The notes: a model not told the origin generated them from the sequence alone. 64,000 nucleotides of DNA from Girardinichthys multiradiatus (GCF_021462225.1 NC_061801.1:7684125-7748124); one strand, 5' to 3'. Positions 12,540-64,000 are shown, numbered from the stretch's first letter. Numbers and translations: made by a program.

Positions 12540-13190
12540 ATTCCAGATACAAGCTGCAAAGTTCATGACCATAGGTGAGAGTGGGAACGCAAACTGTGCA
12601 GATCCTCTTCTTTGGCTCAGCTCTCTCTTCACCAAAAAGTACCGGTGCAACCTGCACACCAATCTGTTGATCTCCCACTCCATTCTTACCCCACTCGTGA
12701 ACAAGTCCCCAAGATACTGAAACTCCTTCACTTGAGGTAAGGACTCTCCTCCAACCTGGAGAGAAAAGCCACTCTTTTCCAGTCGAGAACAATGGCCTCG
12801 TACTCGAAGGAGCTGATCCTCCAAGTATGATCAGCTACTGACCCTTGAAGTCCCGGGTCGCACTTGGCCGCGACCCGGGACAGGGACATGGTTGAATGCC
12901 TTCTCCAAGTCCAAAAAGCACATGTGGACCGGTTGGGCAATCTCCCACGAACCCTCGAGCACTTTGTAAAGTGTACAGAGCTGGTCCCGTGTTCCACAAC
13001 TGGGATGAAAACCACACTGGTGTTCCTAAAGCGGAGGTTCAACTATCGTCCAGACCCTCCTCTCTAGCACCCTAGCATAGGCCCTAATGGGAAGACTGAG
13101 AAGTGTGATCCCCATATAGCTGGAACACAGCCTCTGGTCCCTCTTCTTGTGAAGGAGGACCAACCCCCTGGTCTACCAGTTCATGGGTAC
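12540..13190 (-). mobile_element. LINE reverse-transcriptase C-terminal fragment
   Basis: Minus-strand frames 12824-12513 and 13042-12728 encode damaged pieces of a non-LTR retrotransposon polymerase. Visible are VHFTKCSRVRGR-like and FWTWRR-like palm segments, then LQVGGESLPQVKEFQYLGDL and FTSGVRMEWEINR, the typical thumb region after the catalytic Asp-Asp loop. The segment with the catalytic loop itself is deleted. It is a dead fragment; I cannot fix the clade. Confidence 0.7.
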
Positions 13191-13383
13191 TGATCGTGCA
13201 GCTTTCTGACAACCTTGATGACTGCAGGCTGAAGTAGCTACTAGAAAATTCCTTTGATGAAGCTACTGAAAGGAAAGTTGAAGTCAAACTCTCAAACAGC
13301 ATTGCTTAAGAGAAAACTGATTTCTTCATTACTTAGTGTTGCAATAATTAATTTTATTTGCCTTGGAAGTTACACATCCCACC

Positions 13384-13809
13384 AAACCAGTGGCGCTATT
13401 CTCTAGACCCTAGTCAGTTTGGTTCGGTACAGCTCTACTCAGTTTTTAGGCTTAGTTAGTAACAGTTACCTGCTACAGTTACTATTATGTGGTGCCGAGC
13501 AGTGCTAAAAACACAATGTCAGAAGAGTATTCATCACTAGTCACAGCCCATTTTAACAACTAATACCTTCAACTGTTAAATCATTGTACAGAAGGCTTAT
13601 TGTGTATATAAAGACTATAGCAAGCTAGCATTAGGTATCATTAGCTAACCCTCACGCAACCTATAGCTTGTACTGCTCCATGGCTTCCTTCTCTCTCCAG
13701 TATTTATCCAAGCGACAAGATGAGTATTTCGTCTTCCGCCTGCAACCTTCTCTGTTTCTTATTTCACTTTGTGTCTGACTGTGTGGTGCATTGACTCCAG
13801 CTGCAGTCC
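13384..13809. mobile_element. Diverged MITE-like unit (first of a pair)
   Basis: This unit shares order and wording with the following unit 13810-14403: CTAGACCCTA near the left end, an ACTAGTCACA segment, then TGCTTATTGTGTATAT-like and ATAGCAAGCTAG sequence and a CT-rich stretch. It lacks a clear terminal repeat at the left and has no coding capacity. I read it as an older copy of the same hAT-like MITE. Confidence 0.5.
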
Positions 13810-14403
13810 AATGCCCCTTTTTCACTAGACCCTACTCAAGAGCGGTTTGCTTCGGTTCTACTCGCCTTTTGCAGTAGTAACAGTTCTGTCGAACCGTTAC
13901 TACTTTCAGTACCTGCTTGCCTGTGGTTGATTAGGGGGTGCCACTGATTGATTAGGGGGAGGCGTCACTAGTCACATCATATTTCAGTAACTAATATTTT
14001 CAACTTTAAATCGTTTCACTTAATGCTTATTGTGTATATGAGCAATACTATAGCAAGCTAGGATTAGGCAGGGTTAGCTTACCCTGACACAACCTCTAGC
14101 TCGTATCCTTCTGTTTGGTACCGTATGGGCTCCCCTCTCTCTCCTGAACTGAACCACAATGCTTTGGGTCTTGCTGGCCAGAACCTTCTCTGGCTCTCTT
14201 CTTTCACTCCGAGTCCGACAACAACAATAAATGGAGCAGCAGTCTAGGCGGCTGTTGTGTTTCTACGAATCACATGACTTTGTACCGTGGGATAGCCTTG
14301 CTATTAATGATCCCGCCCTCCATTACAATTGAGTACCATCTCAATTGTAATGAGAAAATGAATTAAACTGTGTTAGATTAGGTACTAATGGAAAAGGGGC
14401 ATT
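13810..14403. mobile_element. hAT-like MITE with AATGCCCC ends
   Basis: The unit begins AATGCCCCTTTTTCACTAG (13810-13828) and ends with the imperfect reverse complement ...CTAATGGAAAAGGGGCATT (14385-14403), so it has short terminal inverted repeats of about 20 bp. No open frame of note. Ends of this style are typical of hAT-type non-autonomous elements in fish; I could not see a clean 8-bp target duplication, so the superfamily call is tentative. Confidence 0.55.
14321..14352. repeat. Perfect 13-bp inverted repeat with 6-base loop
   Basis: CATTACAATTGAG (14321-14333) is followed by TACCAT and the exact reverse complement CTCAATTGTAATG (14340-14352). It lies inside the MITE-like unit and can form a hairpin in single-stranded DNA or RNA. 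Confidence 0.85.
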
Positions 14404-15522
14404 AGTGAAGCTTCCTCAAACTTTTCAATAGACTTTACTTTACAATACTCTCAAGGTTGCGGTAATCCCTGTAGCTTCTGCGCCTTTTTCTACCACACTT
14501 TTTCCTTCCACTCAACTTTCAATAAATTTATTTGGATCAAGCCCTTTATAAGGCAGTTTTTTAGCATTGTTGTTGTTTTTTGTTTACCCAACATGAGGAG
14601 ACTGTCAGTAGCTGTTTGATGACTGCCATGTCAGCAGTTTTCCCCATGATTGTTTAGGTCACATATGGCCATAACATTTTTGCATTAAAAACTGATTTTT
14701 TATTGGTCTTATGAAATAAATTTTTTCTAAATACTGAATTTGGGGTTTTTCATTAGCTGTAAGCCAGAACTACCAACAAAAAACTAAAAAGTTTAACTGT
14801 ATCGCCCTATGTGAAATTAAGCTAGGAGTATCTATACGAGTTTAGTTTTTTCAATTTGATTACTGAAAGGAACTAACTTTGTATCGATATGTATAATGTA
14901 TTGTGACGCACGTGTAATTACTACAAATATGTTTGAGGATAAAGTTGTTTAAAAACTCGCTGTATACAATTAAAATGACCATGGCTTTGCTTGAAACTTC
15001 CGTTTTTTCCTGTAAAAATAAAAAAAAATTGAAATAATATTTGTAAGAATTGAAGTCCCTCAGTGATAACAGTAAAAAGCAGGAGAATATTTGTTCATAT
15101 GAATTGCAAGGCTGCCATAACTTTTACTCTTCACAATACAGAATAAAAATAAACCAAAGATGTCTAAAGGAAAATGCACCGCATCACCTTAACAAAGCAG
15201 AAAGACCCCAACATGCTTCTGTTTCCAGAATAATCAGAGCCCTGTGTGCAGAGGAGGCCTGTGATAACAAACAGCAACTCTGCAAGAGTAAAAAGTCGAC
15301 TAAACCTTTTATGAACTCCATGTTTAGTTCATTCCGTATTTAAGGTCTATTTTCTGAAGAAAACGCGCTAAAGTTTAACTCCAGCTAATTGTACAGCTTT
15401 TATCCGGGAACAAGGAGTGAACTTAACTCGAAGTGGCCGCGAATTAACGCAGCGTCACATTTCCAGCTGACTTTTTAACTTTTAGAGTCACAAAAACAGG
15501 CTCTTTGTTTGTATCCCGCAGC

Positions 15523-15700
15523 GCGCTCACCTCCGTACCGTCGAAACGCCGTCGGAAAGGAGTGTGGAGGTCGCTTACCTTGTTCTCGTTGCTTCCTTAC
15601 CCCCTTCTTGTTTCTCCCATTTCTGTAACATTAAACCGCAGGTTTCGCTTGGACTCGACCACGTGACCAGCCCATCCCTTTGACGTCACCGCGCAGAGGA
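15523..15700 (-). promoter_or_regulatory. MARVELD2 promoter and non-coding first exon region
   Basis: This GC- and CpG-richer stretch stands out from its AT-rich surroundings. On the minus strand it has two good splice donors, GTAAG at 15578-15574 and GTGAG at 15530-15526, suitable for a 5' UTR exon joining the acceptor at 8150-8148. A perfect cAMP-response-type palindrome TGACGTCA lies at 15681-15688, upstream of these donors. The transcription start cannot be read from sequence alone. The role is inferred from position and composition. Confidence 0.5.
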
Positions 15701-16424
15701 GGAAGTTTACCTGTGGCAGAGGTTCAGCAACACACCCGAGACCCACGTACACACTCACTCCGTGACTCAGCTGTAAATGGGTCCCTGGATCACTCACACA
15801 TAGACCATATCTGACCTTCTCTCAGAACATTCATCAATATTCCCTCTTCTGTCTGAGAAAACTCACACAATGTGTTAGAACTGACATGTCTGTCTCTATG
15901 AGGCTGACTGACTGATTATAAATACAAATGGCGCCGAGGGGAGGTGAAGTCATGGCAAGGAAATGCAGTGAAAGACATGAAAACAATATAAAAAAAAAAG
16001 CTGAGTATGGGAACAATATGGTCACAGAAATAGAAAAGGTCTCCACAAAGAAAGCAGAACTTGAAAACAAAAAACTGACATGAAAACTGCATTAAACTCA
16101 ACAAAAGAAAAACCAACAGCTTGACACAACTGCAAACATTTGAAATATTTCAAAGGGTTGAAAATAACAGGGAAAATAAATTAATTACTGATAGATAGCA
16201 TCTGGTTTTCACTGAGTTTAACTCATAGCTGCATGATGTCTGAACCCAGGACCACCGTTGTATACGGGGCCAACCTGATGTATAAGGAAACTCTGGGACT
16301 GATCATGGCCCCTGCTTGCCTGGGGGCCCGAGAAGAAAATAAATTCACACAGGACATGTCAATACATTCAACCAGTTATAAACAAAAACAAACTATGAAG
16401 GAAAGCTTTCACAGTTTTAAAGTC

Positions 16425-16675
16425 ATATTGATGACTGGATTACTCCTTTTTAAACGTTACTCTACCTTTGTCGGGTCCATACTTCCTATTTTTATAGATT
16501 CTTTTAAATTTCAAAAATGTTCTAATTCCAAATATATTTTACAATTACAGTGCCAAACGGCCTTTTTTGTTTGCTCAACACACCACATGGTGGTTCTTTT
16601 ATTAAAATACATGTTTTTGTAAAGAACAAATCAAGTGGTCAGAAATCAGATTCTAAATAAATAAGATGCCAAAAC
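16425..16675. repeat. Interspersed repeat copy 1 (unclassified)
   Basis: This segment recurs at 31040-31312 in the same orientation. Shared landmarks are GATGACTG.ATTACTCC (16431), the GGTTCTTTTATT..AA block (16592), AAAGAACAAATCAA (16621) and ATTCTAAATAAATAA (16650) at the right end. Two copies with the same right end suggest a retroposed family or a LINE tail; no coding sequence is visible. Confidence 0.65.
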
Positions 16676-17066
16676 TCCAGTGAGTTGCACTGTTGCCTTC
16701 CAGCATGAGGGAGGCGAGACAGGAATGAAGGACAGAAGAAAGGTGAACAACAAGAGGGAAAAAGGACAAAAAAAAAAGGAAAAGACAGGAGGGAGGGAGG
16801 AACTTGGGCCGGTCTTTTATCACAATGTCTGATGAACAAGGAGTTTTAGAGCAATCGCCACTTGTTGCCGTAAAGAGGCGTCGCCAGATGTTTTGGTAGA
16901 GACACAAACGGTGGGTTTTGTAAACTTGACATCGGTCATGGGGTGACAGCTCACATTGTTTTTAGATTTTAGCACAGAGTGACCAGGCGCAGGGTAATTC
17001 ACTGCAACGAAATAAACCTTAAATGGGGCTTCTGAATTTGTAAGGTGCTCACCTAATAGATTTTCC

Positions 17067-17780
17067 CACTTGAGCTGCAGATCCATGCAGCTCCACCAAA
17101 GATAACTTTGGGTCTTTTGGCTGCTTCTGTGCTTAGTGATCTCCTTGCCCAGCCTGTCATTTTATGCCAGGGTCAGCAACCTTTTGTTCTAAGGAGCAAT
17201 TTTTGCCCTCACTCCTAAACAAAATTAAGCTTAATTCATCAATTTCATATTTCTTAAAATTAGCTTGTTTTAAGTTGAAATTTAAGAACCACAATTTCAT
17301 TGTTTTAGATTTTAAAAGAAAAAAAAAACCTCAAACTCTTAGAATACGAGAATAAAAACCGTTTCTTGAATCTTGTATATTGATGGAATATAAAGAATAA
17401 TTGTTTGCAGTCTGACAAAAGAAAGAAGATAAACAACAAAACTATATTCTTAGTGTCTTTAATGTATTTCTGTTGAGGAAATTCTTTGCACATATTCCAT
17501 GAACACATTTATTATATTTATATGTATAAACACTGCTCAGATGTTCTATTAGGAACCACTACAAGGAAATGTGGCTCCAGAGGTGCAGCTTGCAGGCACC
17601 TGGCTTTGGTAGGTTTGCAGTTGTATCCTCTTTCCATCCTCAAAGGATGGCTTGAACATAGCTCAGAGGTGCTAAAAGCCCAGAATATTTCTAACCCGGC
17701 TTTAAACTTCTCCACAACTTTCTTCCTGTCTGCTGTGTACTTTGGCCCTCATGAAACTGCTTGTTCACTAATGTTAAAAA
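17067..17780 (-). mobile_element. Tc1-like transposase remnant split by a MITE
   Basis: Minus-strand remnants of the 5' coding part of a Tc1-type transposase lie on both sides of an insertion: 17067-17157, and about 17603-17780 ending near the initiator-side text CACTAATGTT. Both pieces carry frameshifts and stops. The two halves are collinear in one family, so the sequence between them arrived later. Confidence 0.65.
17168..17602. mobile_element. hAT-like MITE nested in the Tc1 remnant
   Basis: The insertion starts CAGGGTCAGCAACCTTTTG (17168) and ends AGGTGCAGCTTGCAGGCACCTG (last 22 bases split here: it closes with GCAGGCACCTG at 17592-17602). These are degraded inverted ends of the CAGGGGTCGGCAACC type well known from hAT MITEs. 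It contains only short AT-rich frames. No clean target duplication remains. Confidence 0.6.
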
Positions 17781-18240
17781 AATAAGTGCTGCAGAGGGGA
17801 TTTATCAATGAAATGTGCAGAAGGAAAAAACTGATCAAACTGCTGCTTTGGACTGAGCTTTTCCACGCAGGCTAATGCCATGTGTACTTTCGGAAAACAT
17901 CACTTCCTAGTTTCATTTTAAAGTCAGAGTAGCATCAGCATGGTTTAACTTAATTGTATTGGGATTTAGCACCATGCTATGCACAATCTAGCTCAAAGAG
18001 AGCTAGTATTAAATCTTCTGAAATCCAAACCTTTCTAATTGTGCCACATTCCAATGTTTTCATACTTTAAGAAGTTAGCTAAAAATAATTGAAAAAGAAC
18101 ATCAGTTTTGCATGGTTCTACAAACGGTTAGAAGCCTGCAGAATCACTTGTTTCCTGGATGACGTCAGTGACACAGTCAACTAAAAAATATATATAAAAA
18201 TAGAAATACATAAAGACGTAAAAGGAAACCCACACTGCGG

Positions 18241-20322
18241 TGAAAATGCTCACATTTATTGTGGAAATAACTACAGATTTTCAGAAAGCAGACCATCTAA
18301 AAGGTGCAGTGATGCATAAAGAAACTGAGCAGAAGAAACACCGATGTCTGTACAGATATCTTTATGAGGACATTTATAAATGCATTTCAGGTGTATTAAC
18401 CGAAAATTGAATATTATTGCACCTCTTGGTGTGGCGCAGATTTTGACAGTGCCATAAGAAGATGTAGAGGTCAGCAACAGGTTTTGTGGTGAATAAATTA
18501 TAAAAAAAAACCCTTAACATATCAGTCCAAAACCTTTGAGATTTCCATCTGATCCAGATCTGAGTCAGAGGTCCTGAACGTTCTCCCTCTAAACTCAGCT
18601 GGTCCTCATAAAGATAGCCTTACACACACACACACAAAAAAAACACATGCACAAGTGTTTGAACACATCTTGAAGACATGATGAATTTCCTTTACAATTC
18701 AAAAATCTCTCTCTGACCCCAGCAGTGGCGAACACCTCAGGTGGAGTTCCAAACACAGGAAGACGGCTGCAGCAGTAAACTCACATTCACACCCAACAAT
18801 GTGACAGAGACAGACACGATACAGCACACGGATACAGCATCAATACACCCATATATATTGCATAAATGTAGTCTTTTTCTTCTCAAGTATTACTACTGCT
18901 GTTTCTACCGAGGGTAGGATAAATGGCTTGTATCAGCGATCATCATCATCTTGAGCTCCGTCTTCAAGAGGCTTGATTTAATGTGAAGACACATGAGGAA
19001 TGTTTCAAAACCGTGGAGGCAATTTAAACACTGACTGACAAACTTCACTGGACAGTATATGTAAAGATAGACCTTCGAAAGTTGAGTCAGCAAGGGAAGG
19101 GAAGGACCCAATAGAATCACAAAAAAAGGAGTGAATAAATAAGAAAATAAGTAATTCACCATTAAGGGACCACTTAAACAATCCCTAAAAAGTGGAAGGA
19201 TACAACAATAGAATATCTGAAATTTAAGAGGGTAAACCTGGAAGACGGTTCCAAAGAAAAACATGAGTCCTGGTCCAGTCTGCTTCGTAAATGCTTCATC
19301 TTTCTTGAACTAGAACTTGTGCTTTATCCATTCTCCATCCTGCAGCTAAATTTAACTGCAGGCTCAGGATCTGTCTGCAGACTTTAACATGACAGCTAAT
19401 GGATCTTGATCACTGTGAGGACTTGTGTTGTCCTGGTTCAGAGTCGGTGGTATATTGGCAACACTCAGTCAGCTGCTGTTCACGCTGTCGTCGTCAACAC
19501 TAGAGAACGTTTTACAGAATACTCTAATTTTAATGCAGCAGACTGTCGATGACATTGTAACATTAGATTACTTCTCCCTCATATAAAAAAAGCAAAAACC
19601 TTTTAAAAAACACTGATGTTTTGTAATACACTCTGTTGAATTGTCAGACTGTATGAGCGACATGGAAGCATTAAAACAGTAAATTACTGAAGGTCTTTAA
19701 TCCAGAAATATCCCATATTTTCTTCCGTTTATTCTTAACTTCATTTTTTGTTCTCCACAATGTAAGCAGAGGCTAAACAACACAGTGACTTATTACAAGT
19801 GGTTATTATTTAAAAACATGTCAAACATGTTTGTAATAAGCTTGGACCTCTTTCTGCTTAAGACTGGGCAGTAATAAGGATCCTGTCCAAGGGTTTTGGT
19901 TTGCTTCCATGAAGCAGCCTCACCTACTGCTTATGTCCCAAAAACCATGGGTACCAACTGCAACAGAGTAGTGGGAGGAAACACATCATTGCAATTCACA
20001 TGGATGGAAACCTATCTCACATTTTAGATACTTCTAAAGGAAGTATCTTATCTGTAAAGCCAATGCAAATATGACTTTAGTCATGAAAAGTGGCCTTTTT
20101 CCTTCCCAACTTCTTTTACATTTCACTTAAAAGGTTGTGTTACTTTTGAACACTGTTGTTTTTGCTTTAGACAGAAAAGGCAAAATAATTGTTTAGTTAA
20201 AGGTTTACTGAACTGTTGCTGGAACATTATTGTTTTTCGACCCTGTGTAGACATTGCTATTTGATGGTATTCTCTAGAAAGTAAGAACTTTAACCTAAAG
20301 TATTGCTCCTGGACCTGATGTA
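18241..20322 (-). other. Probable distal PI4KA 3' UTR or intergenic DNA
   Basis: Non-coding DNA downstream of the PI4KA stop. A minus-strand AATAAA (within TTTATT at 18254-18259) is a candidate poly(A) signal, but nothing proves the transcript reaches it. A short CA run is present at 18621-18637. I see no coding or transposon structure otherwise. Confidence 0.35.
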
Positions 20323-21932
20323 CAGGTCCTTCTCAAAATATTAGCATATTGTGATAAAGTTCATTATTTTCCATAATGTCATGATGAAAATTTAACATTC
20401 ATATATTTTAGATTCATTGCACACTAACTGAAATATTTCAGGTCATTTATTGTCTTAATACGGATGATTTTGGCATACAGCTCATGAAAACCCAAAATTC
20501 CTATCTCACAAAATTAGCATATCATTAAAAGGGTCTCTAAAGGAGCTATGAACCTAATCATCTGAATCAACGAGTTAACTCTAAACACCTGCAAAAGATT
20601 CCTGAGGCCTTTAAAACTCCCAGCCTGGTTCATCACTCAAAACCCCAATCATGGGTAAGACTGCCGACCTGACTGCTGTCCAGAAGGCCACTATTGACAC
20701 CCTCAAGCAAGAGGGTAAGACACAGAAAGAAATTTCTGAACGAATAGGCTGTTCCCAGAGTGCTGTATCAAGGCACCTCAGTGGGAAGTCTGTGGGAAGG
20801 AAAAAGTGTGGCAGAAAACGCTGCACAACGAGAAGAGGTGACCGGACCCTGAGGAAGATTGTGGAGAAGGGCCGATTCCAGACCTTGGGGGACCTGCGGA
20901 AGCAGTGTACTGAGTCTGGAGTAGAAACATCCAGAGCCACCGTGCACAGGCGTGTGCAGGAAATGGGCTACAGGTGCCGCATTCCCCAGGTCAAGCCACT
21001 TTTGAACCAGAAACAGCGGCAGAAGCGCCTGACCTGGGCTACAGAGAAGCAGCACTGGACTGTTGCTCAGTGGTCCAAAGTACTTTTTTCGGATGAAAGC
21101 AAATTCTGCATGTCATTCGGAAATCAAAGTGCCAGAGTCTGGAGGAAGACTGGGGAGAAGGAAATGCCAAAATGCCAGAAGTCCAGTGTCAAGTACCCAC
21201 AGTCAGTGATGGTCTGGGGTGCCGTGTCAGCTGCTGGTGTTGGTCCACTGTGTTTTATCAAGGGCAGGGTCAATGCAGCTAGCTATCAGGAGATTTTGGA
21301 GCACTTCATGCTTCCATCTGCTGAAAAGCTTTATGGAGATGAAGATTTCATTTTTCAGCACGACCTGGCACCTGCTCACAGTGCCAAAACCACTGGTAAA
21401 TGGTTTACTGACCATGGTATCACTGTGCTCAATTGGCCTGCCAACTCTCCTGACCTGAACCCCATAGAGAATCTGTGGGATATTGTGAAGAGAACGTTGA
21501 GAGACTCAAGACCCAACACTCTGGATGAGCTAAAGGCCGCTATCGAAGCATCCTGGGCCTCCATAAGACCTCAGCAGTGCCACAGGCTGATTGCCTCCAT
21601 GCCACGCCGCATTGAAGCAGTCATTTCTGCAAAAGGATTCCCGACCAAGTATTGAGTGCATAACTGTACATGATTATTTGAAGGTTGACGTTTTTTGTAT
21701 TAAAAACACTTTTCTTTTATTGGTCGGATGAAATATGCTAATTTTGTGAGATAGGAATTTTGGGTTTTCATGAGCTGTATGCCACAATCATCCGTATTAA
21801 GACAATAAAAGACTTGAAATATTTCAGTTAGTGTGCAATGAATCTAAAATATATGAATGTTAAATTTTCATGATTACATTATGGAAAATAATGAACTTTA
21901 TCACAATATGCTAATATTTTGAGAAGGACCTG
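20323..21932 (+). mobile_element. Complete Tc1/mariner element, copy A (intact)
   Basis: A 1610-bp element bounded by TA duplications (20321-20322 and 21933-21934). Terminal inverted repeats of about 203 bp (20323-20525 and 21730-21932) start CAGGTCCTTCTCAAAATATT and differ at only a few positions. A single uninterrupted transposase gene fills the middle. Two further copies of the same family, both broken, lie at 41986-43595 and 50154-51749. It sits between the PI4KA stop and MARVELD2. Confidence 0.96.
20651..21655 (+). CDS. Tc1-family transposase, 334 residues, uninterrupted
   Basis: The transposase cuts and pastes the element by binding its terminal repeats in the nucleus. The N-terminal half has two helix-turn-helix motifs (EISERIGCSQSAVSRHLSGK at residues 27-46 and a second near 85-110) separated by a basic GRKR linker. 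The catalytic triad is complete: D148 in FSDESKF, D238 in FQHDLAPAHS, E273 in NPIENLW, with the 34-residue D-E spacing of the DD34E Tc1 group. It ends AKGFPTKY. Length matches the usual 330-345. No frameshift or stop is present, unlike copies B and C, so this could still encode an active enzyme; activity is not shown by sequence alone. Confidence 0.94.
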   Translation: MGKTADLTAVQKATIDTLKQEGKTQKEISERIGCSQSAVSRHLSGKSVGRKKCGRKRCTTRRGDRTLRKIVEKGRFQTLGDLRKQCTESGVETSRATVHRRVQEMGYRCRIPQVKPLLNQKQRQKRLTWATEKQHWTVAQWSKVLFSDESKFCMSFGNQSARVWRKTGEKEMPKCQKSSVKYPQSVMVWGAVSAAGVGPLCFIKGRVNAASYQEILEHFMLPSAEKLYGDEDFIFQHDLAPAHSAKTTGKWFTDHGITVLNWPANSPDLNPIENLWDIVKRTLRDSRPNTLDELKAAIEASWASIRPQQCHRLIASMPRRIEAVISAKGFPTKY

Positions 21933-21934
21933 TA

Positions 21935-23235
21935 ATTTCTTCACTAGTCATCTCCCATTTACAATAATGTATTTAGGAATATAACTCTAATAATAATAAT
22001 AACAATAATATGCCTCATATAAAGTGCTACATATCGTCCTTTTTGTGAGTTATATATTTTCCCTCAGTCCTTAAATGACAAGACTTATCTTTATATTAAC
22101 TTCTACATGATTTAAAACCACTGTTACCTGTGTCCTATTAACCGGCTCTGAGTGGACCTAATGAAAAAATTACAAGTTCTGCATTCCTTCACAGGGTTCG
22201 TGTTTACTAGAGATGCACCAATCAGTCGGTCCGAGACCAGAATTGGACAATTTTCTCAAGATTAGCTCTGATGGGTGATCGTCAGGTCCCCCCCCCCAAA
22301 AAAAACAAGAAATTGTTTCATTTTCAGTTTTGAAACCCATCAAACAACAGCAGCACTCTGCAGACAGTTCATAATTAAAAATGACATTTCCAGTGGAAAG
22401 TGGAAGTAGCAGCTCCTGTTGTGGAAAACTGCCTTCATTTGACAAGTTTACATCAACACTGACATCAAAATGTGTGACACAAGGACAAGGCTCAACGTAA
22501 CGGCTAAAAGCTCCTTAAAGTCCTTCTGGTAAACAGAAATGTTAACATGCGACTACAGGTAAACGACTGGAAAAGCTGCCTGTGATCTGGATGTGGTTCT
22601 ACAGTAAATATTCTACAGTACACACTGCTGCAAAATCACCACTTATTGTAGAGATACTTTTACTTTACTACAGTCTAAGGTTAGAATAAATGTGGATTGA
22701 CCCCTGCAATGATACACATATTCTTTACCTATATAACATCTATTCATGTTCCTCTTAGTCTTAAATACAGTTAGGATTGTTTTCATCTCTAACGTATCAA
22801 CTGATCTACTGCGGATGAAACACGGATCTATAAAGTGCATTAAAGGAGGTAACAGCACAGCAACACCGTGAAAACAACACCAAGGTTCCTGCTTTGACAA
22901 GCAGTAACTGAATCCCTTTTTGACCTCATTCTGGAAGTGTAAATCTTTAGTATTTGCTGGTAAACTAACAAAAAGCATCAAGAAAACAGTTAAAGGGTAA
23001 TTCAGATCCCTGTTCTGGTAAATATAAAACAAGAAATTCTCTAAAACATACATGGACATTATTATAAAATCAGAAAACTTATAGTGTGTAGAGTAGAACT
23101 GGAGGGTTAAGGGTTAAAGTGCCCCGTTGCTGCCTGACTCTGAGGAGCAGAAGCATCTGGTCAGGTCCTCAGTAACAATCATCTTACAGATGCTGTGAAT
23201 TCACCCAGTGGGAGCAGGGTTCTGCCAGACGGTCC
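21935..23235 (-). other. PI4KA 3' UTR, proximal part
   Basis: This follows the PI4KA stop codon on the minus strand and is expected to be 3' UTR. It contains a C8/A8 homopolymer stretch near 22290-22305. I see no further exon or transposon with defined ends. Confidence 0.45.
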
Positions 23236-63876
<40,641 letters not shown>

Positions 63877-64000
63877 CTGGACACAAAGCACAGGAGGTAC
63901 TTGATAATGGTAATAGCTGCATTGCATCAACCTTTACTCACTTTCTACTAATTACATACATACAGGTAGAAACAGTTTATTTAGAGTTGCTGCTCCATGA

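Larger units (their letters stand above)
15701..18240. other. Intergenic region between MARVELD2 and PI4KA, left part
   Basis: Apart from the interspersed repeat near 16.4-16.7 kb and the nested transposon remnants at 17.07-17.78 kb listed separately, I see only AT-rich DNA and a purine-rich stretch at 16.73-16.80 kb. Open frames such as 16233-16622 have no recognisable domain and overlap repeat sequence. Confidence 0.5.

Noticed and set aside
15523..15600. Short ORF at 15597-15797 as an upstream MARVELD2 coding exon
   Set aside because: It lacks similarity to the tricellulin N-terminus and spans the likely promoter; the first exon is more probably non-coding.
16233..16622. 129-residue ORF as a gene
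   Set aside because: No domain, poor composition, and its 3' half overlaps the interspersed repeat shared with 31.0-31.3 kb.
18621..18660. CRISPR-like or other array at CA and A runs (also 28603-28620)
   Set aside because: These are short simple-sequence microsatellites without spacers.
20611..20940. Minus-strand frames over the Tc1 transposases (also at 42274-42603 and 51156-51461)
   Set aside because: They are antisense shadows that recur in every copy and have no recognisable domain.

Overview
This is a vertebrate nuclear genomic window, almost certainly from a ray-finned (teleost) fish. It has short, GT-AG-bounded exons of two conserved vertebrate genes, and the space between them is packed with transposon families typical of fish: many Tc1-like elements, hAT-like MITEs, an L2/CR1-type LINE and a DIRS tyrosine-recombinase retrotransposon. 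I cannot name the species.

Both host genes lie on the minus strand, one behind the other. The 3' three quarters of PI4KA (phosphatidylinositol 4-kinase alpha) runs from the right-hand side down to its stop codon at 23238-23236. I could place 42 coding exons; together they are 4881 nt in one consistent frame (1626 residues plus stop), and the N-terminal roughly 475 residues lie beyond the right edge. Downstream of it is a complete MARVELD2 (tricellulin): a non-coding first exon near 15.58 kb, a start codon at 8130-8128 and a stop at 895-893, with 7 coding exons giving 572 residues. PI4KA makes PI4P at the plasma membrane. MARVELD2 seals tricellular tight junctions. Nothing in the sequence suggests that the two work together; they are simply neighbours.

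Layout. 1-0.9 kb: MARVELD2 3' UTR or flank. 0.9-8.1 kb: MARVELD2 coding exons. 8.1-15.6 kb: its large first intron, built largely of Tc1 remnants, a LINE reverse-transcriptase fragment and hAT-like MITEs. 15.6-23.2 kb: promoter, intergenic DNA and PI4KA 3' UTR, with a complete Tc1 element carrying an uninterrupted 334-residue transposase. 23.2-34 kb: kinase-domain exons. 34.5-37.1 kb: a 5'-truncated LINE in a PI4KA intron. 37.1-49.9 kb: further exons, plus one Tc1 nested inside another. 49.9-55 kb: a single intron holding a broken copy of the same Tc1 family and, next to it, an unclassified 2.18-kb long-inverted-repeat element nested in an older Tc1. 56.5-62.4 kb: a structurally complete 5.9-kb DIRS element. 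62.7-63.9 kb: two more PI4KA exons.

The window does not show a new multi-gene system. The most interesting content is mobile DNA: the DIRS element with a perfect internal complementary region but two stop codons in its recombinase; three close copies of one Tc1 family of which only one is intact; and the 2177-bp element with roughly 250-bp inverted repeats and a 6-bp target duplication, whose superfamily I cannot assign.
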